From positions 1 through 8,184 of the forward strand of contig CADBTE010000078.1 of assembly GCA_902797455.1 (NCBI GenBank): a DNA stretch of 8,184 nucleotides, read 5' to 3'. Positions 1-6,361 of this stretch are shown in pieces (positions within the stretch are counted from its first letter, which is position 1; every line of letters starts with the position of its first letter). Under the pieces are notes generated by a model. The model searched no databases. It was given only the letters and a program-made list of their open reading frames with translations, and had not been told where the DNA came from. The DNA comes from an uncultured Planctomycetota bacterium. Its GTDB lineage: Bacteria > Planctomycetota > Planctomycetia > Pirellulales > Thermoguttaceae. The translations under genes were made by a program, and so were the position numbers.

Positions 1-342
1 AGCCCTGAGTTCGACGATCGCCCCCCGCGGGCCGGCGCCGCGCCGGGGAAGAAAAAACGGCCTCTGCCCGCCATCGCCGGCCTGTGCACCGCCGCCGATC
101 TGGCCGGCGGTCCCGGGCGAAAACCGGACGCCCCGCCCGGAACAGGCGGTTCAGGGAAAAAAGTCTCCCGCGGGGCGATCATTCGGCACGAGAGCTTCGG
201 CGTCGGACAGGTTCTTTCGATCGACGGCCGCGGGGAGGAGGCGGTCGCGACGGTTCAGTTTTACTCCGGCGCCGGCCGCGTCGAGGTCTTCGCCAACGAC
301 CCCTCCGTTCGGGTTATCTCCGAGGGGGGCGCGAAATCATAA
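1..342 (+). CDS. C-terminal end of probable UvrD/PcrA-type DNA helicase (5' partial)
   Basis: The frame is open from the first base to TAA at 340-342 and gives the last 113 residues of a protein that begins outside the window. Residues 1-60 are a low-complexity Gly/Pro/Lys/Ala linker. Residues 58-108 read as a small beta-barrel module containing 'IIRHESFGVGQVLSIDG' at 61-77, then an alternating strand pattern 'ATVQFYSGAGRVEVF'. This matches the well-known tail of UvrD/PcrA superfamily 1 helicases, where a V-x-H-x-x-(F/W)-G-x-G-x-V motif followed by G-x-G and V-x-F forms a Tudor-like fold that binds RNA polymerase or other partners. The helicase motifs themselves are outside the window, so the assignment rests on this tail alone. 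Other proteins can carry a similar H-x-x-FG-x-G module. The gene ends 22 bases before the next start on the same strand. Confidence 0.6.
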   Translation, partial: SPEFDDRPPRAGAAPGKKKRPLPAIAGLCTAADLAGGPGRKPDAPPGTGGSGKKVSRGAIIRHESFGVGQVLSIDGRGEEAVATVQFYSGAGRVEVFANDPSVRVISEGGAKS

Positions 343-364
343 CACCCTCAAAGCGAACGATCGC

Positions 365-1459
365 ATGAATCAGCCAAACACTCAAGACCCGTTCTTCCTG
401 GCCCTGACGATGGGGGACCCCGCCGGGGTCGGCCCGGAGATCATCGCCCACGCCTGGCCGCTTTTTTTCGACCGGGGGCGCTTCCCCTGTTTCTGCCCGG
501 TCGTCTACGGATCCGGCGAGGTGATGGCCCGCGCGGCGAAAATGTACCATCCCGATCTGACGGTCGAGACGCTCCCGGCCGATGATTCCCTTTCGGCCGA
601 ACAGTACGCTCACCGGTTCGGCCCTAAGGTGATGGCCTGCCGCGAGGTCTGTTCGCCCGACGGCGCGCTGGCCGTCCCCGGGACGGTCGATCGAAGGGGG
701 GGCGAGGCGGCGTTCTCGGCCCTGAACGCCGCCATCGACGCGGCGCTGGCCGGCCGGGCGGCGGCGATCGTGACCGCGCCGCTGAATAAGGAATCGCTCA
801 ATTTGGCGGGGCACCATTTTCCCGGCCATACCGAGATCCTGGCCCATCGCTGCGGGGTCGACGATTTCGCGATGATGCTCTACCTCGGCCCCGACGAGAA
901 CCTCGCCGGCAGGGACGGGCTTTCGGTCGTCCACGTGACGCTTCACACGGCGATGAAAAACGTCTTTGAGCAGATCACCGAAAAGACGGTCGAAGAGAAG
1001 ATTTTCCTGATTCGCGACTTTATGCGGATCATGAAACATGGCGCCGACCCGGCGATCGGCGTGTGCGCGCTGAACTGCCACAACGGCGAAAACGGGCTGT
1101 TCGGCCGCGAGGAGATCGACGTCATCGCCCCGGCGGTCGCCAAGGCGCGCGCCAAAGGGGTAAACGTTTCCGGGCCTTTCCCGAGCGATACCCTCTTTCT
1201 GGCGGCCAAGGAAGGGGCGTACGACAGCATCGTGGCGATGATTCACGATCAGGGGCATATCGCCGTGAAGCTCCTGGGGATGCACAAAGCGGTGAATATT
1301 ACCCTGGGGCTTCCGATCATTCGCACCAGCGTCGCCCACGGCACGGCGTTCGACAAGGTCGGGAAGGGGACGGCGAAGATCACCAGCTTGCTCGAGGCGG
1401 TGCGCGCCGCGCTGCTTTTGGCCGACGCCCGCCGAGCGGCCCCCCTTAAGACAAAATAA
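365..1459 (+). CDS. pdxA: PdxA-family 4-hydroxythreonine-4-phosphate dehydrogenase (possibly PdxA2-like)
   Basis: A complete 364-residue member of the PdxA family, which has the usual family length of about 330-360 residues. PdxA is a soluble NAD-dependent, metal-dependent dehydrogenase that oxidises 4-phosphohydroxy-L-threonine in DXP-dependent pyridoxal phosphate synthesis. Visible family signatures are 'TMGDPAGVGPE' at 15-25, 'TAPLNKE' at 137-143, 'GHTE' at 154-157, 'GPFPSDTLF' at 270-278 and 'NITLGLPIIRTSV' at 311-323. The three metal-binding histidines are present as H155, H239 (in 'LNCHNGENG') and H294 (in 'MIHDQGH'). The 'HDQGHIAVKLLG' stretch resembles the PdxA2 branch (four-carbon acid-sugar phosphate dehydrogenases) more than E. 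coli PdxA, so the substrate is uncertain. The usual Asp in 'TSVDHGTA' is Ala324 here. ATG 365 has no clear Shine-Dalgarno sequence, but no other start keeps the N-terminal strand. MoxR follows 36 bases downstream. Confidence 0.93.
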   Translation: MNQPNTQDPFFLALTMGDPAGVGPEIIAHAWPLFFDRGRFPCFCPVVYGSGEVMARAAKMYHPDLTVETLPADDSLSAEQYAHRFGPKVMACREVCSPDGALAVPGTVDRRGGEAAFSALNAAIDAALAGRAAAIVTAPLNKESLNLAGHHFPGHTEILAHRCGVDDFAMMLYLGPDENLAGRDGLSVVHVTLHTAMKNVFEQITEKTVEEKIFLIRDFMRIMKHGADPAIGVCALNCHNGENGLFGREEIDVIAPAVAKARAKGVNVSGPFPSDTLFLAAKEGAYDSIVAMIHDQGHIAVKLLGMHKAVNITLGLPIIRTSVAHGTAFDKVGKGTAKITSLLEAVRAALLLADARRAAPLKTK

Positions 1460-1495
1460 CTTTCCCCCCAAACGGATGATGAGGATAAGTTCGTT

Positions 1496-2589
1496 ATGAG
1501 TGAATCGGAAAATCTTCAGCCCTCGGTCCCCCCGTCGATCCCTCAGGCGCCGAAAGCCGCCGCGCGCGCGGCGGCGCGGCCCAAGTCGATCGCCGAGCTC
1601 CTGCAGGAATTCTCGCAGATCTGCGCTCAAATGGAGCTGGAGCTGGGGAAGGTGATCGTCGGCCAGACCCCCGTGATTCGTCAGCTCTTAGCCGCGGTCT
1701 TTACCCGGGGCCACTGCCTGCTGGAAGGGGTGCCGGGGCTGGCCAAGACCCTGACGGTCAGTACGCTGGCGAAAATCCTTGACGTGGAGTTTAAGCGGAT
1801 TCAGTTCACCCCCGACCTAATGCCGTCGGACATCGTCGGGACCAATGTCCTGGACGACGACCAGACGGGGAGGCGGAATTTCCGATTCGTTCACGGTCCG
1901 GTCTTCTCCAATATTCTGCTGGCCGACGAGATCAACCGAACCCCGCCGAAGACGCAGTCGGCGCTGCTGCAGGCGATGCAGGAACGGGAGGTGACCGTCG
2001 GCCAGACGACCTATAAGCTCCCCGACCCGTTCTTTGTCATCGCCACCCAGAACCCGATCGAACAGGAGGGAACCTACCCTCTGCCGGAGGCGCAGCTCGA
2101 CCGATTTATGTTCAATATCAAGGTCGACTACCCGACCCTCGAGGAAGAGGAACAGATACTTTCTTGCTCGGCCCGCGGCGAATTTCAGGAGTGCGCAAGC
2201 TCTTAAACGCCAAAAAGATCATTCAGCTGCAGCGCCTCACCGCCTCGATCGCGGTGAGCCCCTATATCGTGAAGTACGTGGCCCGCCTGGTGCGCGCCAC
2301 CCGCCCCGGCGACGAGTCGGCGCCGCCGTTCATTCGCGAGCTGGTCGACTGGGGGGCCGGTCCCCGCGCCGGGCAGTACCTGATCAACGGCGGCAAGGCG
2401 TTCGCCGCGATGGCCGGCCGCTACTCGGTCGCCATCGACGATATCCGCTCGGCCGCTGTCCCCGTCCTGCGCCACCGCATCAGTTCCAACTTCCAGGCCC
2501 AGGCCGAGGGACTGACGACCGAAGACCTGATCGGGAAGCTCCTGGCCGAGGTCCGGCCGCCGGAGATCGAAAAGTATCAGAAGGGATAA
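1496..2589 (+). pseudogene. MoxR-family AAA+ ATPase, interrupted by a -1 frameshift
   Basis: Two adjoining frames together make one MoxR ATPase. The first runs from ATG 1496 to TAA 2204-2206 (236 residues). It carries Walker A 'GVPGLAKT' (78-85), Walker B 'ILLADE' (140-145), sensor 1 'TQNP' (184-187) and 'QLDRF' with a likely arginine finger at R203. It then ends in unrelated residues after 'EEEEQILS'. The second, one base back, continues the family through 'RLVRATRP', the sensor-2 region 'WGAGPRAGQYL' and 'VLRHRISSNF' to TAA at 2587-2589. Joining them at about 2191 gives about 364 residues, normal for MoxR. MoxR proteins act as cytoplasmic chaperone-like ATPases, often paired with vWA or DUF58 proteins, but none follows here. 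A 'GAGG' at 1481-1484 lies 11 bases before the start. The break may be a true mutation or a sequence error. If true, the product lacks the sensor-2 lid and is probably inactive. Confidence 0.88.
2186..2193 (+). other. Frameshift site in the MoxR gene (apparent loss of one G)
   Basis: The sequence reads CAG GAG TGC in the upstream frame, and GTG CGC AAG from 2191 in the downstream frame. Adding one G (GAG GTG CGC AAG) gives '...FQEVRKLL...', which fits the E-V-x-x-(V/L)-L pattern that MoxR proteins have at this place. There is no run of the X-XXY-YYZ slippery type and no obvious strong hairpin just downstream, which argues against programmed frameshifting. The most economical explanation is a single-base deletion in a GG pair. 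Confidence 0.75.
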
Positions 2590-2592
2590 GCC

Positions 2593-2650
2593 ATCCTCCC
2601 CGCCGGCTGCGTATAAAGAAAAGAATCGATCGCGGGGGGGGATTTTGTTC
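2593..2650 (+). terminator. Possible intrinsic terminator after the MoxR gene
   Basis: ATCCTCCCC at 2593-2601 can pair with GGGGGGGAT at 2635-2643, giving 9 base pairs including one G-U, followed at once by TTTGTT. It lies just after the MoxR stop and just before the promoter of the next operon, which is the expected place. The loop is long (about 33 bases) and the T tract is short, so efficiency is doubtful. Confidence 0.35.
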
Positions 2651-2655
2651 TAGGG

Positions 2656-2684
2656 TTGACATCGGCCGCCGCCGCGGGGACAAT
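2656..2684 (+). promoter_or_regulatory. Sigma70-like promoter for the five-gene membrane operon
   Basis: TTGACA at 2656-2661 is a perfect -35 consensus. Seventeen bases later comes GACAAT at 2679-2684, a 4 of 6 match to the -10 consensus that includes the important A at position 2 and the final T. This sits in the only sizeable intergenic gap of the + strand (2590-2763, 174 bases), after a possible terminator. It would start transcription near 2691 and leave a leader of about 70 bases. No operator repeat was recognised. Confidence 0.55.
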
Positions 2685-2763
2685 TTCGTCTATACGGGGG
2701 CGGGCAAATAACCGCCGACAAGCGGCCCGCCCGAAAAAAACATCCGCGACGGAGGAAAGGAGT

Positions 2764-3183
2764 ATGGACGCCTATTGGAGCTATCTCGGCCCGATGGACT
2801 GGTTTATTATCGGTTACGGGGCCCTCTTGATGGCCGTGCATATTGTGCTGATCGCCGCCCGCTACCTGTCCAGCGCGCTTTGGGCCCGGCAGGGGTTGGG
2901 CGTTCGCCGGCAGTTTCTGCTGGCGTTAAGCGAGCTTCTGCCGCTGATGGGTCTGCTGGGGACGGTGGTCGCGCTGCTGAACACCTTTTTGGGGATGGAC
3001 TCGGCCGCCGACGGCTACGTCGACATCCCCGGTCTGATCCACGACTTCGCCCCCGCGCTGACGACGACCGCCTCGGGGATCATTTTTGTTTTGATCAATC
3101 TCTTCCTCAATTCCGTGCTGTGGCTGGTGATCCCCAGCCGGCTCAAGGAAGAAGAGGCGCAAGAGCCGCAGGCGGGAGACTGA
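2764..3183 (+). CDS. MotA/TolQ/ExbB-like proton-channel family membrane protein (minimal form)
   Basis: A 139-residue protein with three predicted membrane spans at about 12-33, 55-77 and 99-124. The second span begins with 'LLPLMGLLGTVVALLNTF' (58-75) and the third region contains 'APALTTTASGI' (96-106). These are the two core signatures of the MotA/TolQ/ExbB family: P-x-x-G-L-L-G-T-V, and A-L-x-T-T-A-x-G. The Thr residues are those that line the ion path in the family. TolQ and ExbB are about 220-245 residues, so this version has lost most of the cytoplasmic loops and ends in an acidic tail. ATG 2764 was chosen over upstream starts because it has a strong GGAGG at 2751-2755, 8 bases away, and because the promoter lies upstream of it. 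An ExbD-like gene follows 6 bases later, the usual partner order. It would form the ion-conducting ring of a motor complex in the inner membrane. The substrate moved by that complex is unknown. Confidence 0.8.
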   Translation: MDAYWSYLGPMDWFIIGYGALLMAVHIVLIAARYLSSALWARQGLGVRRQFLLALSELLPLMGLLGTVVALLNTFLGMDSAADGYVDIPGLIHDFAPALTTTASGIIFVLINLFLNSVLWLVIPSRLKEEEAQEPQAGD

Positions 3184-3189
3184 CCCGAT

Positions 3190-3687
3190 ATGCGCATCTC
3201 AGGTGTTCTGGCCCGATTTTTGCCCCTTTTGGATATCGCGATCCTCCTTTTGGGGCTGTTCGTGGTCCTTTCGGCGATCGCGCGCCAGACCGAGCGCGCC
3301 CGCTCCGGTTCCCCCGACCGGGCCGGCGGCCGAGAGCTTTCCAGCGCCGAGGATATTCCCGAAAACCCGTTCATAACCGGCGCGGCCCGCCGGTTCGTCG
3401 AAAGCCAGCTGGCCCCGATCTGGATCTACGCCTGCTGCGACGGGGAATTTCGCAACCGCTGCCGGCTCATGGAGGACGACTTTGTCCCGGGGCGCGTTAT
3501 CGATATCGACAGCGACCGCGATATTCAGGAATTGATCGAGGCCAGAAAGCCGCGCCGCACGGTGATATTTGTGATGATCGAGGAAGGGGGCTTCGATCGA
3601 TTCTGGGACGAGCGCCGCGGCGATATCGAGGCGGTCTGGAACGCCCCGGTCGTCTGGATCCGGAACGTCCGTCTTTCGTCCCTGTAA
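3190..3687 (+). CDS. ExbD/TolR-like single-span membrane protein
   Basis: A 165-residue protein with a short N-terminus, one span at about 11-31 ('LPLLDIAILLLGLFVVLSAI') and a soluble domain from about 70 to 160. The Asp15 placed at the start of the span after Pro-Leu-Leu is the hallmark of ExbD/TolR, where a single buried Asp carries protons past the ExbB/TolQ ring. Positive inside and the single span would put the C-terminal part in the periplasm. That part has alternating strands and helices ('TVIFVMIEE' at 124-132 and 'APVVWI' at 152-157 are strands), broadly like ExbD, but it also has three cysteines (82, 83, 91) that are unusual. It lies 6 bases after the ExbB-like gene, which strongly supports the pairing. 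The ExbD match outside the membrane span is weak, so the family call is from the span plus context. Confidence 0.62.
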   Translation: MRISGVLARFLPLLDIAILLLGLFVVLSAIARQTERARSGSPDRAGGRELSSAEDIPENPFITGAARRFVESQLAPIWIYACCDGEFRNRCRLMEDDFVPGRVIDIDSDRDIQELIEARKPRRTVIFVMIEEGGFDRFWDERRGDIEAVWNAPVVWIRNVRLSSL

Positions 3688-3717
3688 GAACCACCCCTTT
3701 TTTAAAGGCGACACGCT

Positions 3718-4395
3718 ATGACATTCCCGGAGGTTTGGCAGCGGATACTCGATTTGGGGTATTTCCCCCGATTCTTCCTGACCGCTTTGGCCGCGGCGAT
3801 TGTTGTTCTGTCTTTCGGGCTTCTGGTCTTTCGAAAGCTCCCGCTCTTCCATCGGGCGGTGGTCCGCTCGATTCGAGTCCTGGGGCTGACGCTGATTCTG
3901 TTTCTGATCTGCCTGGTTCTCCTGTTTTTGGGACGGGGCCGCTTTGGCGTCGGTTTCGGCGCAGGGTCGGCCAGGAGCGTTCCGGCGGCTTCCCCCGTGA
4001 TTCAGCGCTCGCCCTCGGCGGTACCCCAGCCGGATGAACCGGCGCCGCGGCTGCTGACCGAGGGGGAAATCTCCCGGCTGCGAAGCGCCGAGACGCTGAG
4101 CAACCCTTCTCCCACGGCGATTATTTTCCGCTACGACCGCACCGGCGACGACGGCATGTCCCCCGCCTTCCTCGCCGAGCTGATCTTTACCGGACAGCCG
4201 GTGATGATCTCCGGCGACCGAACCGACCAGTTCAACCGCTCTCTCACCGAGGCGGTCTTGAACCTGGACGACGCCCCCGGCGATCAGCTGCGGCTTTATG
4301 TCATCAACGCCGATCGCGCCGGTTCTTCCCAGATCGATTACCTGAGGTCGCTCTTCCACGAGCGATACCCCGGGATCCAGATGGAATATCATTGA
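3718..4395 (+). CDS. Two-span membrane protein of unknown family with C-terminal soluble domain
   Basis: I do not recognise this family. The 225-residue protein has predicted spans at about 19-38 and 53-71 joined by a short basic loop (R39, K40, R46, R50, R53) that should face the cytoplasm, so both ends would be periplasmic. Residues 80-115 are a Pro/Ala/Ser-rich linker. Residues 130-225 look like a compact alpha/beta domain, with strands near 'TAIIFRYD' (133-140), 'PVMISGD' (161-167) and 'LRLYVINAD' (191-199) and a helix at 170-184. The order of strand, helix, strand loosely mirrors the soluble part of the ExbD-like protein encoded just upstream, so it may be a diverged second ExbD-type subunit, but this is a guess. 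An 'AAAGG' at 3704-3708 lies about 9 bases before ATG 3718. Its stop overlaps the TTG start of the GTPase gene by four bases, suggesting coupled translation. Confidence 0.8.
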   Translation: MTFPEVWQRILDLGYFPRFFLTALAAAIVVLSFGLLVFRKLPLFHRAVVRSIRVLGLTLILFLICLVLLFLGRGRFGVGFGAGSARSVPAASPVIQRSPSAVPQPDEPAPRLLTEGEISRLRSAETLSNPSPTAIIFRYDRTGDDGMSPAFLAELIFTGQPVMISGDRTDQFNRSLTEAVLNLDDAPGDQLRLYVINADRAGSSQIDYLRSLFHERYPGIQMEYH

Positions 4396-6359
4396 AAAGA
4401 CCTTTCGCGCAGAGAGTATCACACGTGAGCAGCGAACAACCGATTCGAGTCCGCGTAGGAAGCGCAGGTGACAGCGGCGCCGGAAAGACCCGCTGGCTCT
4501 TCGGGCTGCTGCGCGCCCTGGCTTGCGATAAGCGCGCCCGCCTCGGCGCCGCCGCCCGGAAGTATCTTCAGTTTCTGTCGCGGCAGGACCGCGACGGGGG
4601 GCTCAGACCGACCGACGGTGTTTTTCCCCGGCTGGAGGTGAGTTTCCCGAACGGCCTGATTCCCGGACGCCTGATGCCGCAGCTGGCCGCCGACCGGATG
4701 ATCCGGCTGGAGTTTGTCGATATCGGCGGCGGGGAACTGGCCGCCGAAACGACGTTTACCCAGCTGATCGACAGCTGCGACGCGCTGCTGTACTTCATCG
4801 ATCCGGTCTTTTCCAAGGACCCGGACAAGCGCGCCCGGCACCTGGCCCGCGCCGAGGGGCAGGTCCGCGCGGCGGTGGCCGAGATCGTCCGGCGCCGCGC
4901 GAATCGGTACCTTCCGATGGTCTTTCTCTTAACGCGCGTCGACCGGCTCGTGCGTCTTCCCGACGAGCAGCGGGATGAAATCGATCTGTGGCGCGAGCGC
5001 GTTTTCGACCTGTTCAGCCAAGAGTACGCCCCCCTGCGGGGGTACAACCCCCCGTCGCTGGTCGGTCCTCAGGAGGCGCTCTTCTTCCCCGTTTCGGACC
5101 AAGATGATTTATCTCAAATCGTCGAGCCCCTGGCCCGGCTGCTGGCGGTTAGAACCGAAGCCGAACGGTTTGACCGCGACCGGCGCGCCCCCGCGCTGGT
5201 GACGGCCCTCGTCGCCCTGGTCGTTTTGGGGGTGATGTTTTTCTATCTCCCCACGCTGCGCGCCCTCCTCCCCGAGTCGATCGGCGCTTGGACCGGCGCC
5301 TTGTTCGAGGGGGAAAAAGAAGCCGAACCGTCGCGTGTCCCCTATTATGTCCGAGAGCTGGAGACCCTCCCCGATTGGGATGACCCCAGCGGCAAAAAGA
5401 ACCTTCTTGTGGCGCAGGCGATCGGTTATTTAGGGGACGCCCGGCGGCCGGACGCCCCCGAGCTGAGCGAGGCGATCGGCTCGGCCGTGCGCCGACTTTC
5501 CGAGGCGCTGTGCTTCCCCGAACGGACGGTCGAGCAGCAGTGGCGCGCGGCGCTGTTTTTCAGCGGGCTCACCCCGGCGCAGCTGCGGCCGTGGGACACC
5601 GAGCAGGTCCCCTATTCGGTCTTTCTTCCCGCGGCGATCGACGAAATCGCCCGCCAGCGGATCTGCGCAAGGACGGTCCGCACAGCCGAAGAGGCCCTTC
5701 AGGGCGGGCAGCCGCCGCAGGAGACACTGCGCCTTCTGGCCGACGCCCTCCGGCAAGAGGAGCAGGAGGCCTCGAAACTCGACATTATAGGCCCCGACGG
5801 GGCGATTGCCGAGGTTCGTGACGCGGTGCGGTATCTGGGCGACCGTCTCAAAGAAGGGGGGTATACGGTTCATCTTCGCTTCGAGCTGTTGGCGCGGGGG
5901 GAAAACGCCGACCCCGAACTGGCCGGTCACGCCCTCTTCCCCGCCGCCGGGAAAGACGACTCCCTTGAGGTGCTCAAGGGAGTTCTTCTCCCGATCGAGG
6001 ACCAGACCAAGCCGGTGGAGATCGACCGCCGCCTGCCGCTGGCCCGCGAGCTGACGTTCGGCCTGGTTCCGTGCCGTCGGCTTCCCGACGGCCGAATCGA
6101 ATGTTCCGACAATCCGGCCGATTTCAGCGACCGGGTTGACTTTGCCCGGTATCGCGGCCGTTCGCTTTGGATGTTCGGTTTTCCCGCCGTGCCGCTAGGG
6201 GAACCGGCCCCCGACGAGATTGCTTTAGCCGACGGAACCCGCCTGGCGATGACCGTCACCCCCGAGATACCCATACCGGCCCTGCTGCGCACAGCCGCGA
6301 GAATCATGTCGGAGGAAACCGCCCCCGACCGCCGAGAAGACCCCTCCCCCGGAGAATAG
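4392..6359 (+). CDS. Membrane-spanning P-loop GTPase-like protein with large C-terminal domain
   Basis: A 655-residue protein in three parts. Residues 20-255 form a P-loop NTPase: Walker A/G1 'GDSGAGKT' (26-33), G3-like 'FVDIGGGE' with D110 and G113 in D-x-x-G, a following 'DALLYFIDP' strand (130-138), and G4-like 'LLTRVDRL' (179-186) with D184 for base choice. This pattern fits a TRAFAC-type GTPase of the kind found in bacterial double-GTPase and membrane-linked systems, with TRVD in place of NKxD. A basic stretch and one span at about 267-290 follow, then about 360 residues predicted to be periplasmic and with no family I can name. The GTPase should be cytoplasmic. Start choice: TTG 4392 overlaps the previous stop. 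GTG 4425 ('VSSEQPIRVRVG') would also keep the whole domain. Middle of a five-gene operon of membrane proteins. GTP rather than ATP is inferred. Confidence 0.8.
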   Translation: MKRPFAQRVSHVSSEQPIRVRVGSAGDSGAGKTRWLFGLLRALACDKRARLGAAARKYLQFLSRQDRDGGLRPTDGVFPRLEVSFPNGLIPGRLMPQLAADRMIRLEFVDIGGGELAAETTFTQLIDSCDALLYFIDPVFSKDPDKRARHLARAEGQVRAAVAEIVRRRANRYLPMVFLLTRVDRLVRLPDEQRDEIDLWRERVFDLFSQEYAPLRGYNPPSLVGPQEALFFPVSDQDDLSQIVEPLARLLAVRTEAERFDRDRRAPALVTALVALVVLGVMFFYLPTLRALLPESIGAWTGALFEGEKEAEPSRVPYYVRELETLPDWDDPSGKKNLLVAQAIGYLGDARRPDAPELSEAIGSAVRRLSEALCFPERTVEQQWRAALFFSGLTPAQLRPWDTEQVPYSVFLPAAIDEIARQRICARTVRTAEEALQGGQPPQETLRLLADALRQEEQEASKLDIIGPDGAIAEVRDAVRYLGDRLKEGGYTVHLRFELLARGENADPELAGHALFPAAGKDDSLEVLKGVLLPIEDQTKPVEIDRRLPLARELTFGLVPCRRLPDGRIECSDNPADFSDRVDFARYRGRSLWMFGFPAVPLGEPAPDEIALADGTRLAMTVTPEIPIPALLRTAARIMSEETAPDRREDPSPGE

Positions 6360-6361
6360 CG

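Noticed and set aside
314..1630. 438-codon open frame on the - strand opposite the PdxA gene
   Set aside because: It is antisense to a gene with clear family motifs, its product is Arg/Gly/Asp-rich with no recognisable domain, and long shadow frames are expected in GC-rich DNA.
2164..2206. Programmed -1 frameshift or a separate second gene starting at TTG 2164
   Set aside because: There is no slippery heptamer, and the downstream frame is only the C-terminal part of MoxR, which would not fold or act alone.
2656..2763. N-terminal extension of the ExbB-like gene to TTG 2656
   Set aside because: The TTG is part of the -35 element, the extension is basic and unlike the family, and ATG 2764 has a strong GGAGG at the right distance.
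2775..4037. 420-codon open frame on the + strand in another frame
   Set aside because: It crosses three supported genes out of frame and gives an Arg/Pro/Gly-rich product typical of frame-shifted GC-rich coding sequence.
3199..4422. 407-codon open frame on the - strand opposite the operon
   Set aside because: It covers two supported membrane-protein genes and its product is Arg/Gln/Asp-rich without membrane spans or motifs.
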